A DNA stretch of 64,000 nucleotides from RGIG8124 sp045130665 (GTDB lineage: Bacteria; Bacillota; Clostridia; Christensenellales; CAG-917), in the NCBI GenBank assembly GCA_045130665.1, contig JBGUQC010000003.1, forward strand, positions 1 through 64,000, read 5' to 3'. A model generated the notes under the pieces. That model had not been told where the DNA came from. It ran no database searches and worked only from the letters and a program-made list of their open reading frames with translations. The translations under genes and the position numbers were made by a program. Shown in pieces: positions 8,390 to 16,553 of this stretch (position 1 is its first letter; each line of letters starts with the position of its first letter).

Positions 8390-9391
8390 TTACTCATAAT
8401 TGTCCGCCGCTTCTTTTAATATGGCTTTCACCTGTTCGATAACGCTGTCCGGCGAAGTAACTTTCAATGAATGCCCAAAGCCAATCAACCACGTTAAAAA
8501 TGGTTTCCCTACCTGCACTTCTACTGTACATAATGCTTTGTTTTCGCCATATCCCCTTACCCGAACGCTATCGCCGAACCGATCATAGATGGCATCTAAT
8601 ACCGTAGTGTCGGCTTCAAATGTCACCTCTTCTTTTTGCCCACCATACATATCGAATAAGGAACGCTTGTGACGGGCAATATTGGATGTTTTTAATTCGG
8701 GATTAGGCGTTATCGGCTCATCAAGCATCTTGACACTTTCCATTCGATCTATTCTGTATTGTGTTAGTGTCATGTGCCGGTCGTTATAGCAAAACAAATA
8801 GTATTTATCATCGTGAAAAGCGGTTGCAATAGGATTGACTATATACTTCCTACGTTCATTTGGCACCGTTGTTCTCATACGATAAACTTTTCTCTTGTTT
8901 ACATCCAAATCGAAATAATAGAACTCAATCTTTTTCTTCTTTGTTATGGCGGTAGTAATCTCATCAACGGAGTAATAAATCAATTCATTATCTCCCTTGA
9001 TTGTACTAAACTCGACAATGTTCTTTTTAAGAACAGACGCTCGTTTGCTTCCTGCTAATTGAGCAAGTTTATCTACCAGTACAGGTGTTTTGCTTTCGGT
9101 TATAAAACTTGCGGCTTGCACAGCATCTATTAGTATTTGTATTTCTGGAATGTCAAAATCACGATTTACAACGTAGTATTCATTAGATATTGCACGATTG
9201 CAAAGGATTTCATATCCAAACTTGTTCAGCAAAGCAATATCACTATATAATGTTGCTCTATTACAACTCATTCCTTCCGCTGTTAAACGAGAAATAAGTG
9301 TTGACGTTCCAATAGGATGTTCTTCGTCCGTTTCTTTCTTTAATATTTCCCACAAACGAAGCAACCGTATTTTATTACAACTTTCATCCAT
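8390..9391 (-). CDS. WYL-domain transcriptional regulator
   Basis: A 333-residue regulator with an N-terminal winged helix-turn-helix (about residues 1-75, including TSTLISRLTAEGMSCNRATL), a WYL ligand-sensing domain (KKIEFYYFDLDVNKRKVYRM and the following strands) and a C-terminal WCX-type extension. WYL proteins commonly sit beside phage-defence genes and act as repressors or activators of them. The frame opens earlier, at 9478, but the ATG at 9391 has GGGAGG ten bases upstream and starts the domain correctly. It has its own promoter and ends 96 bases before the XRE gene. Target operators are inferred only. Confidence 0.85.
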   Translation of the reverse strand: MDESCNKIRLLRLWEILKKETDEEHPIGTSTLISRLTAEGMSCNRATLYSDIALLNKFGYEILCNRAISNEYYVVNRDFDIPEIQILIDAVQAASFITESKTPVLVDKLAQLAGSKRASVLKKNIVEFSTIKGDNELIYYSVDEITTAITKKKKIEFYYFDLDVNKRKVYRMRTTVPNERRKYIVNPIATAFHDDKYYLFCYNDRHMTLTQYRIDRMESVKMLDEPITPNPELKTSNIARHKRSLFDMYGGQKEEVTFEADTTVLDAIYDRFGDSVRVRGYGENKALCTVEVQVGKPFLTWLIGFGHSLKVTSPDSVIEQVKAILKEAADNYE

Positions 9392-9422
9392 TAGGGCTTT
9401 ATCCTCCCATATTATTGGAACA

Positions 9423-9451
9423 ATTATAGCATAAAAAAGGTAAAATGTAAA
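9423..9451 (-). promoter_or_regulatory. Promoter of the WYL regulator
   Basis: Minus-strand TTTACA (9446-9451) and TATAAT (9423-9428) with 17-base spacing, 31 bases ahead of the chosen ATG. Confidence 0.75.
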
Positions 9452-9463
9452 TAGAAGGGTGTT

Positions 9464-9501
9464 CAAAAAAATAAACACCCTATATTCTTTTAGATAGGGT
9501 G
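9464..9501 (-). terminator. Terminator after the 50-residue small gene
   Basis: Minus-strand CACCCTAT (9494-9501) pairs with ATAGGGTG (9476-9483), followed by a T-rich run at 9464-9475. The second arm can also pair with AGGGTGTT at 9456-9463, so two exclusive hairpins are possible. Confidence 0.65.
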
Positions 9502-9517
9502 ATTATCTTCATAGAAC

Positions 9518-9670
9518 TCAGATTTGTTTATGCCTTAACTTTAATTCTTCAAGAAACTTATCGTTTCGATAGATAGCTAACTGCCTGTCCGCATACCGTT
9601 TTATCCTTTTGGGCAATAACCATCTATATATAACTACTTGATATAACGCTTCACTTATTCTTTTGTACAT
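9518..9670 (-). CDS. Small basic protein of 50 residues, unknown
   Basis: A short frame starting MYKRISEALYQVVIYRWLLP and ending RHKQI. AAGGAG sits nine bases before its ATG, and a good terminator follows the stop. It is strongly basic (Lys and Arg rich), with an aromatic helix near residues 9-20 and no membrane segment. It lies between the SLOG gene and the WYL regulator on the same strand, 83 bases after the SLOG stop. I do not recognise it. The neat signals on both sides argue for a real gene, perhaps a small regulator or toxin-like peptide; that last point is speculation. Confidence 0.6.
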   Translation of the reverse strand: MYKRISEALYQVVIYRWLLPKRIKRYADRQLAIYRNDKFLEELKLRHKQI

Positions 9671-9753
9671 GACAATTTTCTCCTTTTTGGTGTACTCATA
9701 TATATAGATACATTTAACAAGCCAAAAAGTGACAACCGACCTACAATTTAATA

Positions 9754-10221
9754 TTATTTTATATTATTTACTTCCAATCCTTGTTTCTTAGCATAGTTTA
9801 CCGTAAAAGCAGTTCCCCCTGATTCCTTTGTCAAATAACAAATGCAATAGCTGCTATTGTCCACTAAGTGCCTGTTCCGAACGTGCATACAACCACTATA
9901 ATAGTGATCCGCAGTATAAACTACTTTATCCGCTCTCTCCTTAATAAAGTTATATTTCCTAATATCTTCTTCTATCCAACCTCTTGTCTGATTGGGACAG
10001 GGCAAAACCAATATCAACTTAATTTGAGGATAATCATTTTTGAGTTCCAAAACGCTCTCGGCGGCAATCGTATCAAAGCCCCTTGCGCCACCTGCGCCGA
10101 AAAAAACAACTCCTTTCTTTATCAGAGAAACAATCGCCTTTCTTGTCCTTTGGCAAATCTCGTCATATTCTTCCGTAGGAATCTCTCTATGTCCGGTAAA
10201 GCAACAGGTCTTTTCTTTCAC
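9754..10221 (-). CDS. SLOG-superfamily protein (DUF1273/YpsA-like)
   Basis: A 155-residue Rossmann-like protein with the N-terminal signature CCFTGHREIP, then FGAGGARGFDTIAAE at about residues 40-54, typical of the YpsA/DUF1273 branch of the SLOG superfamily. SLOG domains bind nucleotides or nucleotide-derived signals and are often found in defence or stress loci. The GTG at 10221 is the start: AGGAGG lies six bases upstream and homology begins there; an upstream in-frame extension runs through a terminator hairpin. It is preceded by about 300 bases of structured leader with a strong promoter. Its job in this island is unknown. Confidence 0.8.
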   Translation of the reverse strand: MKEKTCCFTGHREIPTEEYDEICQRTRKAIVSLIKKGVVFFGAGGARGFDTIAAESVLELKNDYPQIKLILVLPCPNQTRGWIEEDIRKYNFIKERADKVVYTADHYYSGCMHVRNRHLVDNSSYCICYLTKESGGTAFTVNYAKKQGLEVNNIK

Positions 10222-10236
10222 ACTTCTCCTCCTATG

Positions 10237-10272
10237 AAAAAAGCCGCCAAAACTACAATTGTTTCGACGGCT
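10237..10272 (-). terminator. Terminator hairpin directly upstream of the SLOG gene
   Basis: Minus-strand arms AGCCGTCGAAAC and GTTTTGGCGGCT pair along 12 positions and are followed by six T, then at once the SLOG ribosome binding site. In this place it acts either as the end of the RNA at 10273-10533 or as an attenuator for the SLOG gene. Confidence 0.7.
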
Positions 10273-10533
10273 AATTACCATAATCGTTCAGTTTTATAAT
10301 AAGATGCCGCCTTCATACGAAAGCGGCAAATATAGCACGTCGCCCGTCGTATAAGTCGCCAAACCTGTTCACCTTCACACCACGATAGCAAGAAAACTCG
10401 CACAAAAGAGATGTTGTTGTAAACACGACGGTAATCGGTACTACCACGCATTCAACAACTCTTTCAATACGAATAAATGCTATCGCTATAAAAATAAAGG
10501 TTGGTTGCACTTACGCACAACACAGATTTGGCA
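10273..10533 (-). ncRNA. Candidate structured RNA or attenuator leader
   Basis: A strong promoter (10540-10568) starts a leader of about 260 bases that ends at a terminator before the SLOG gene. It can fold into nested helices. The outer 8-pair stem joins 10478-10485 with 10383-10390. Inside it, a stem of 12 pairs joins 10453-10464 with 10405-10410 and 10414-10419. A small GGTA/TACC hairpin (10430-10445) lies at the centre. A further 10-pair hairpin with a four-base loop is at 10305-10328. A 65-codon GTG frame overlaps it (10313-10510) but has no binding site and unconvincing sequence. It matches no RNA family I recognise; the fold is my hand assessment. Confidence 0.5.
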
Positions 10534-10539
10534 GCTATT

Positions 10540-10568
10540 ATTATATAGGATTATAAGGAAAAAGTCAA
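10540..10568 (-). promoter_or_regulatory. Promoter of the structured leader and SLOG gene
   Basis: Minus-strand TTGACT (10563-10568) and TATAAT (10540-10545) with 17-base spacing. Transcription should begin near 10533. Confidence 0.8.
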
Positions 10569-10770
10569 ATTATCTCTTGCGTGGCTGAACAGTTTTAGAT
10601 ATTATTTTGGGAAAAAAAGAAAAAAACTGTGAGAAAAAACGTAATGTCGTTAGTTCAAGTCCTACACTTTCAGTTAAATGACAAAATGTTAGCTCTAAAA
10701 TGGAAGATACTTGTCCAACATTGGAGTTGAATAAATACTCATTATATAGGGCGTTTATTCAAGATTTTTC

Positions 10771-10813
10771 GCATAAAAAAGGGCGATACAGTTCGTATCG
10801 CCTTTTTTTATGC
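10771..10813. terminator. Bidirectional terminator next to tRNA-Asn
   Basis: GGCGATAC (10782-10789) pairs with GTATCGCC (10795-10802). The symmetry extends outward through A and T runs to GCAT and ATGC, so it works on both strands. It probably ends the tRNA transcript. The stretch 10569-10770 holds nothing I can identify. Confidence 0.75.
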
Positions 10814-10840
10814 ACTGCCAGCTAAATTGGAAGTGCAACA

Positions 10841-10916
10841 TGGCGCCTGCTGACGGACTCGAACCGCCGACCGATCGGTTAACAGCCGATAGCTCTACCG
10901 ACTGAGCTAAGCAGGC
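10841..10916 (-). tRNA. tRNA-Asn (anticodon GTT)
   Basis: A 76-base cloverleaf on the minus strand with encoded CCA. The acceptor stem pairs GCCTGCT with AGCAGGC, the D arm has AGCTCAGTCGGTAGAGC, the anticodon stem ATCGG/CCGAT holds the loop CTGTTAA with GTT, and the T arm loop is TTCGAGT. Its 3' end points toward the restriction island, the usual side for integrated elements. Confidence 0.95.
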
Positions 10917-10965
10917 AAGTTGCTTGATTATATTAAAACTTACACGGTTCTATGTCAAGTATTTT

Positions 10966-11526
10966 TTAGACTAAATATCCGTATATAATACCTATGTTCA
11001 ATATATTGCCAAGTTTTTGAAATCCCATATGTTCGTAGAATCCACAAGCGTTCTTATTACTTGCTCCTGCAATAAGGCAAACGCCAGGCACATTTTCTTC
11101 TTTTAATTTATTAAATAGTGCCTCAAGTAGTCTTCTACCTACACCTTGGTTTTGATATCCATCTAGGATGTCTATATGGAGGTGTGCAGGGTATTGAGCT
11201 AAGTGCTTTTTAAGAACCTTAGGTTCAAAGGATTTCTTGTTATAAAAGTCTATAGGGAATTTCCACTTAAACTTGGATGCATACTTAGGAATAAAGATAT
11301 CATAGAACTTCTTATAGTCTGTAGCACAGAGAACATAGCCAATAGGTGTATCTGTTTCATCTACTGCAACAAAGACATGTTCAGGCTCTTCTATAGCATA
11401 ATAGTCTAGATACATAGTTGTAACTAGATCTTTATTCTTCTGATAAGTTTTAGTGTGCGCTGTCTTATGACAGACATCACGCACACTTTCTAAATCTTCG
11501 TTTCTATATTCTCTAATTGTAATCAT
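10966..11526 (-). CDS. GNAT-family N-acetyltransferase
   Basis: A 186-residue acetyltransferase of the GNAT fold, transferring acetyl from acetyl-CoA to an unknown amine. The acetyl-CoA loop is NQGVGRRLLEALF (about residues 124-136), preceded by LHIDILDGYQ and followed by the typical NKNACGFYEHMGF segment. Its N-terminus ITIREYRNEDLESVRDVC is normal for the family. It ends 50 bases from the tRNA gene and begins six bases downstream of the large repeat protein on the same strand, so it may share that transcript. The substrate cannot be told from the sequence. Confidence 0.85.
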   Translation of the reverse strand: MITIREYRNEDLESVRDVCHKTAHTKTYQKNKDLVTTMYLDYYAIEEPEHVFVAVDETDTPIGYVLCATDYKKFYDIFIPKYASKFKWKFPIDFYNKKSFEPKVLKKHLAQYPAHLHIDILDGYQNQGVGRRLLEALFNKLKEENVPGVCLIAGASNKNACGFYEHMGFQKLGNILNIGIIYGYLV

Positions 11527-11532
11527 ATAAGA

Positions 11533-14500
11533 TTATGGTAATGTTTGGATGGAACGTGGATTGAATAATTTAATTGTATCCATCTTGATTTCCCATGATG
11601 TTTGGTCTAGTTTGAATGAACCGAACAAATCACTTAATGTTAATTCTTGAATGGAAGCTTTAACTTCTGGTTTTAAGGTTGAAATATTTGCCCATACAAG
11701 AACTTCCTTAATTGTTAAGTTAGAAAGTTTGCTAGATAATGTTGAGCTGATTTCATCTAACTTAGCATTAAGTAGAGTATCATCATCTAAGATGCTGCCT
11801 GGTTCTACAGAAACTACATCACCGAGAGTGAAGGTCTTAAGTGCATCACCGAGTTTACCAATTCTTACTTTGTTCTTATCGAAAGCACAAAGAACTTGTG
11901 AACTCTTTTGTTGTACATATGCATATTTCTTAGATGAATCTACACCATCTATGTAATGATATGTGTGACCAGAGTCTTCCCATCTAATTTGGTTGATATT
12001 TGCAAGATAACCTATAACTGGGGTATCTACATCTCCGCTTCTTACCATGATTGTCTCACAATATACTTTGTTATATTTTGGAACATCACCAGTTGTATCT
12101 GAGACATTACAGAAGTAACAACCATCTTTCCCGCTTACTTTTACATATAATGCTTTTCCATCATATGTTGCTGGGTTTGCTCTATAATCAGCTGAAACAT
12201 CTGTATATGGATCTGTTAAATCAAAGTCTGCAGTATATACATGAATGGTTGTATCTGTCTTTGCAAGTTCTCTTACTTCAGAAGAAGCAATGTAATATCC
12301 TTCATAATTTGTGCCAACTAATGTTGCTTCATAGAAGAAGTAGATATCTCTTCCTGCCATATTTGGATCTGCTGGATTATATGCTTCAAATACGGAAGTG
12401 GATAGACGAGATTGTACCCAAAGGTTTTTGCCGTTGTAAGTATAATATGAAATAGCATCTGGATCTGATGCGCTACAAGAAACTCTCTCATAGAATACAT
12501 TTGCAAGACCTGTTGGATTTGGAGATTCTGCATCATACCATTTATCGTAGTTTGCTGAACTGCCAGATTTAACTAATACATAGTTTGAGAACATGTATGA
12601 ATTAATATATTCATGACGAGAATTTGAATAGAAGTAATATCCACCAATTCTGTCCATTGCTGATTGTATTAATGTTGGATTTAAACTATCAAAGAAATCA
12701 ACAGCAATATCATGTAAAGGTCCTGTGGAGCTAGTATCAACTTCTTCGTATTTGAAATATGCAGGTGTTGCAGTTCCTAATTGTTCTGTTGTTGCAAGTT
12801 CATACATTTCATAATCTAAATAATATGAACCCTTGTTATCTAATACGAATGCATAGTAAACATCATCACCAGCTGTGTCTTTGATAGTGTAGTTTGCATT
12901 GTGCTCTACTAAGTAGTTAGATGCTGTACTATCTTCTGAAACGATATCATTTGGATAGATATCAATGATTTCACCTAAGAGTGTATCATCAACAATTGGT
13001 GTTAACTTGCTTGCCATATCATCAATCTTTACATATGCAAGTTTTCTTAAGATAGCATTGCCAGTTCCTTGTGCAGATACATAGTATACTGTGTCGCCAT
13101 CGTCAAATCCTGTCCAATCATCAATGCTGAGATATACACCACCATCATATTTATAATATGTCTTTGTTGCATCTGTCTTTGCTACAGCAACAAGTATTCC
13201 TGTATATTTGTTAGGTGTTACATCCATTACATCACCAATTGTTAAAGTAGTGAAGGCAGAACTAATTTGTCCAATGTTTGTATTACCTAAAGCTTGTAAT
13301 GCTTGAGAAGAAGAACCAACAACTGGAGTCTTAGAATAACGTGTTAATCCAGTATGATCTGGGTTTGCAGGGTTGTAAAGAACGTATCTCTTGCCATCTT
13401 TTACATAGATACCATCTGCATCTTCAGTGTAGTCATCGTAAACGATGTCTATAACTTCGCCTAAATATGTGTCATCAATAACACCACTAATCTTTCCGCT
13501 CATTGCATCTACTGCAACATAAGCAAGCTTTCTCATGATAGCATTGCCTGTACCAGGTACTGTGATGTAGTAAACTGTAACATCAGATGCTAAACCATCT
13601 AATTCAGCTTTGGTGAGTGAATAGTATACACCATCATCATAACGATAATATGTTGTTCCTGTTGTATCTACTTTGGCTTCGCCAGCTGTCTTTGTTGCAT
13701 ATTGGTTAGGAACGATATCCATTACATCACCAATAGCAAGTGTCTTGAAGTCATCACTGATATTCTTAACAATAGATCTGCCAAGTGCTTGGAGAGCTTG
13801 AGATGAAACATCTTTCATAACTCCGCCAACATCAACTTTGCCACCAACTGTTGTCTTTGTATAACGTGTTAATGTAGCATGATCTGGGTTTGCAGGATTG
13901 AATAATGTATATCTGCCATTTGGTAATTGTACATAAATACCTGCTGTATCAACTGCGTATGTGTCATAGACTATGTCTATAACCTCATCTAAGTAAAGGT
14001 TATCTACAGCACTAGATAATCCACTAATCTTAGTGTTTTCTAATGTCTTTAAGATTCTTGTTGATTCAGCGTTTACTTGAATGACATCTCCTAATCTTAA
14101 TGTATCGATAGTGGAGTTCATGTCATTGATACCATTAACTGTTAAGTTACCAATTGCTTGTGGTAATGGTTCGGTTGTTCCTTTCTTAATTCTAATATAA
14201 CCAGTACCTGCGTTATTTAAACGAGTCTCCTTTGTGAATGGAGTTGAGTCTGGTCCATATACCTCGGATGCACTTTCATCATTGTCTTTGTAATAATATT
14301 GTGTGCCTGATGCGAATGTATATGTAGATGCTGTTGGAGCAATTGGGTTAAATGTTGTACCTGTCTTGGTATAAACATTTGCAATTGAATAATAATCTGC
14401 CTCTAAGAAGATATAATTTGTGCCATCTAATGTTACAGCGTAGTTTTCAACTGGCTTGAAGTATACATCTGTTTGAGGCATTGTGCTCATGTATGTTACA

Positions 14501-15429
14501 TAGGACTTGGAGTAGTAGTATGTGTTGTCATCTTCATCTGGATTCCAATCTGAAGCATATGGGTTGTAATTTACTTGGTAAGTTCCATCTGTCTTCTTGA
14601 TATATCTGAATTCTCTATATTGTAATGTTTTTGGTTCGCCAGAGAAGTCATAGATGTATGTGTCTCCATCAAATGTGTCTAATTCATGACCCTTTTGGAT
14701 TTCATGATACTTTTCTTCATCTGCAACTTTCTTGTAAAGAGGATATGCTGTGTCAGACTTTACATAGTAGTCCATGTCAGCATTGATAACAACCTTTAAT
14801 GGCAAGCCATTAATTAAGTTACCAAAGTTTGCAAGAGGTGCATTCTCTAAGTACTTGAATATCTCAGAATCTCCTAAAGAAACATTGAAGTTATCTGCAA
14901 GAGTTCTAAGTGTCATCTTGTTAGAGTCTATACTACCCATGATAGCATTAATTGCCTTAATTACTGGTTTGTCTGCGTTGTCCTTTAAGATAGGGAGTGA
15001 ATCAATATCAAGACCTGTCTTTTCAGCAACTGTTCTTAAGGTAATACCATCCAATACCTTTTGAAGGGTACCAGTCATGTCTTTGGTCATATCTTTAAAT
15101 GGCACTTCATACAGCGCCGTTAGGTCTATGCCTTCAACATCATCTGGAATCTTAATACCATATTTCTTTAAATCGTTAATGGTTAAGTTTCCGAGGTTAT
15201 GGTAGTCTTGGTAAATGTTTTTACCAAAGTTCCATAATGTTTGATCTCCCCATTCTGAGCCTGGTTCAATGATATCTAGTCCAACTAATTGTTGTGCTTT
15301 ATATACTGTTGTTCCTGATGCAATGAAAAATGCTGCAGCAGCAACACCAATAATTAAAACTAAGATACCCATTATGATACCAACTAAGAAAGAAAGGGTA
15401 CTTCCTGCTATTCTTCCACCTTTAGACAT
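11533..15429 (-). CDS. Giant membrane-anchored repeat protein, unknown
   Basis: A 1298-residue protein with one N-terminal membrane segment (about residues 12-38, rich in Ile, Val and Ala) and a very large outside part. Short motifs of the kind L-x-I/L-G-D/E-V-I/M-D recur about every 80 to 100 residues: LRLGDVIQV, LYLDEVIDIV, LAIGDVMDIV, YLGEVIDIV, LTIGDVMDV, LLGEIIDIY, LGDVVSVEP and others. Two longer units of about 190 residues are clearly duplicated, sharing YNPANPDH, TRYSKT/TRYTKT, SSQALQALG and GTGNAI. Tyr, Asp and Thr are abundant, as in exported adhesin-like proteins. I know no named family. It is cotranscribed with the CvpA-like gene upstream (29 bases apart). Confidence 0.75.
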   Translation of the reverse strand: MSKGGRIAGSTLSFLVGIIMGILVLIIGVAAAAFFIASGTTVYKAQQLVGLDIIEPGSEWGDQTLWNFGKNIYQDYHNLGNLTINDLKKYGIKIPDDVEGIDLTALYEVPFKDMTKDMTGTLQKVLDGITLRTVAEKTGLDIDSLPILKDNADKPVIKAINAIMGSIDSNKMTLRTLADNFNVSLGDSEIFKYLENAPLANFGNLINGLPLKVVINADMDYYVKSDTAYPLYKKVADEEKYHEIQKGHELDTFDGDTYIYDFSGEPKTLQYREFRYIKKTDGTYQVNYNPYASDWNPDEDDNTYYYSKSYVTYMSTMPQTDVYFKPVENYAVTLDGTNYIFLEADYYSIANVYTKTGTTFNPIAPTASTYTFASGTQYYYKDNDESASEVYGPDSTPFTKETRLNNAGTGYIRIKKGTTEPLPQAIGNLTVNGINDMNSTIDTLRLGDVIQVNAESTRILKTLENTKISGLSSAVDNLYLDEVIDIVYDTYAVDTAGIYVQLPNGRYTLFNPANPDHATLTRYTKTTVGGKVDVGGVMKDVSSQALQALGRSIVKNISDDFKTLAIGDVMDIVPNQYATKTAGEAKVDTTGTTYYRYDDGVYYSLTKAELDGLASDVTVYYITVPGTGNAIMRKLAYVAVDAMSGKISGVIDDTYLGEVIDIVYDDYTEDADGIYVKDGKRYVLYNPANPDHTGLTRYSKTPVVGSSSQALQALGNTNIGQISSAFTTLTIGDVMDVTPNKYTGILVAVAKTDATKTYYKYDGGVYLSIDDWTGFDDGDTVYYVSAQGTGNAILRKLAYVKIDDMASKLTPIVDDTLLGEIIDIYPNDIVSEDSTASNYLVEHNANYTIKDTAGDDVYYAFVLDNKGSYYLDYEMYELATTEQLGTATPAYFKYEEVDTSSTGPLHDIAVDFFDSLNPTLIQSAMDRIGGYYFYSNSRHEYINSYMFSNYVLVKSGSSANYDKWYDAESPNPTGLANVFYERVSCSASDPDAISYYTYNGKNLWVQSRLSTSVFEAYNPADPNMAGRDIYFFYEATLVGTNYEGYYIASSEVRELAKTDTTIHVYTADFDLTDPYTDVSADYRANPATYDGKALYVKVSGKDGCYFCNVSDTTGDVPKYNKVYCETIMVRSGDVDTPVIGYLANINQIRWEDSGHTYHYIDGVDSSKKYAYVQQKSSQVLCAFDKNKVRIGKLGDALKTFTLGDVVSVEPGSILDDDTLLNAKLDEISSTLSSKLSNLTIKEVLVWANISTLKPEVKASIQELTLSDLFGSFKLDQTSWEIKMDTIKLFNPRSIQTLP

Positions 15430-15458
15430 AATTTCTCTCCAAGTGTTTGTTTTTAATG

Positions 15459-16205
15459 TTATCCAACAAAGATCTTTCTAAATAGAACACCGATATAATT
15501 GTGTTCATAGAAGAAGTTTGCTAGTGTGCATGGCTTAATATAGCCATCTATAATTGATTGGGTAGAACCAATGCCGGCACAAGCATCTAGTATTGCAAGT
15601 GCAGTCCAAATAACCATAAGCGAAACGCCTAGGGATAATATTAAACCTAGAATCTTATCTACAGCCTTTCCGCCCTTGTTTGCTTCAGACATCTTTTCTG
15701 TTATGTGGCGCAGTATTGCAAAAATAATTGCAAGAACAATAATGCAAGCTACAAAGAAACATGCAGCTATAATAATTGTTGCTAAACCATGAACGATATT
15801 TCCTGCCATGGTTTGATTATCAACGTTTTCGGCAATAAGTCTTGGTGCAATCTTTGAAACAATGAAAACAGTGATTTTGTTTCCACCAGCTTCAGATACA
15901 TCTACCCAAGTACCATCTATTAATACTTGAACATTTCCACCTTCATTTTTTGCAGGACATGTCCAAGGAACGCCCCATTTGGAAGTTTGTTCTTCTAGTT
16001 TTGTTTGAAGTTTGTCTCCAACGCCAGTATTCATAACCTTATCAGTGAAGGCGCCAACAACTAAAAGAGATATAACAATTGCTAGGAATGCACAAAGTAA
16101 TCCATTGAAGGATTTAGAAAAACCTCTTATGGTACATATCAACAATAATAGTCCAACTATGGCTATTATTGCTATGTCTGCATATCCGAATGATCCTGAT
16201 ATCAT
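15459..16205 (-). CDS. CvpA-like multi-pass membrane protein
   Basis: A 248-residue membrane protein with about four hydrophobic segments: residues 9-25, 34-52, 136-165 and 189-210. The layout, with the N-terminal YADIAIIAIVGLLLLICTIRGFSKSFNGL, matches the CvpA (colicin V production) family. A polar loop of some 80 residues with a Trp/Cys-containing stretch splits the first and second pairs, longer than in typical CvpA. It is the first gene of a likely operon with the repeat protein. CvpA proteins are tied to envelope stress and polysaccharide export, but the exact role here is unknown. Confidence 0.7.
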   Translation of the reverse strand: MISGSFGYADIAIIAIVGLLLLICTIRGFSKSFNGLLCAFLAIVISLLVVGAFTDKVMNTGVGDKLQTKLEEQTSKWGVPWTCPAKNEGGNVQVLIDGTWVDVSEAGGNKITVFIVSKIAPRLIAENVDNQTMAGNIVHGLATIIIAACFFVACIIVLAIIFAILRHITEKMSEANKGGKAVDKILGLILSLGVSLMVIWTALAILDACAGIGSTQSIIDGYIKPCTLANFFYEHNYIGVLFRKIFVG

Positions 16206-16218
16206 GTTTTTCTCCTAG

Positions 16219-16268
16219 CGCGTATAGTTAAGTCATTTTATTATACTACGCGATTATTAAAATAACAA
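16219..16268 (-). promoter_or_regulatory. Promoter of the CvpA-like gene with CGCGTA inverted repeat
   Basis: Minus-strand TTGTTA (16263-16268) and TATAAT (16240-16245) with 17-base spacing. CGCGTA (16219-16224) and TACGCG (16247-16252) form an inverted repeat around the -10 box, a possible operator. From 16269 to 16480 I see no gene or site. Confidence 0.6.
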
Positions 16269-16480
16269 CTAAGTGTTTCGGTTATATAATTGCGCGAGTT
16301 TTTAGATGCCAAAATTTAAAAAAGAGGTGGTTAGAATATCTAAAAAATGACAAATGCACAAAACGAAAAGACACAGATAGAGGGATAAAATAAAAAGCAA
16401 AATTTTATAAAAATGTATCTCATGGTATCCAATTTTTAAGGATTTTTTAAGGTGTGTGCGTAAAATTGATATATTCTATG

Positions 16481-16509
16481 TTGACAATACATAGTAATAA
16501 AAATATAAT
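16481..16509 (+). promoter_or_regulatory. Consensus promoter of the ftsH operon
   Basis: TTGACA (16481-16486) and TATAAT (16504-16509) with 17-base spacing: a perfect sigma-A promoter, 44 bases ahead of the ftsH start. Confidence 0.85.
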
Positions 16510-16553
16510 TCTTTATACTATTTTTAATAGGAAAAGAGAACGAAGGAGATACA

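Noticed and set aside
8390..9478. Longer WYL regulator start at 9478
   Set aside because: The added 29 residues read through the promoter and a terminator and look like translated AT-rich DNA; the ATG at 9391 has a good site.
9456..9501. Attenuator for the WYL gene made of three alternate arms
   Set aside because: The WYL promoter lies downstream of these arms, so its transcript does not contain them. They are better read as the terminator of the small gene upstream.
10313..10510. 65-codon GTG frame inside the leader of the SLOG gene
   Set aside because: It has no ribosome binding site and a composition unlike a protein. It overlaps a hairpin and the paired RNA stems, so RNA is the better reading.
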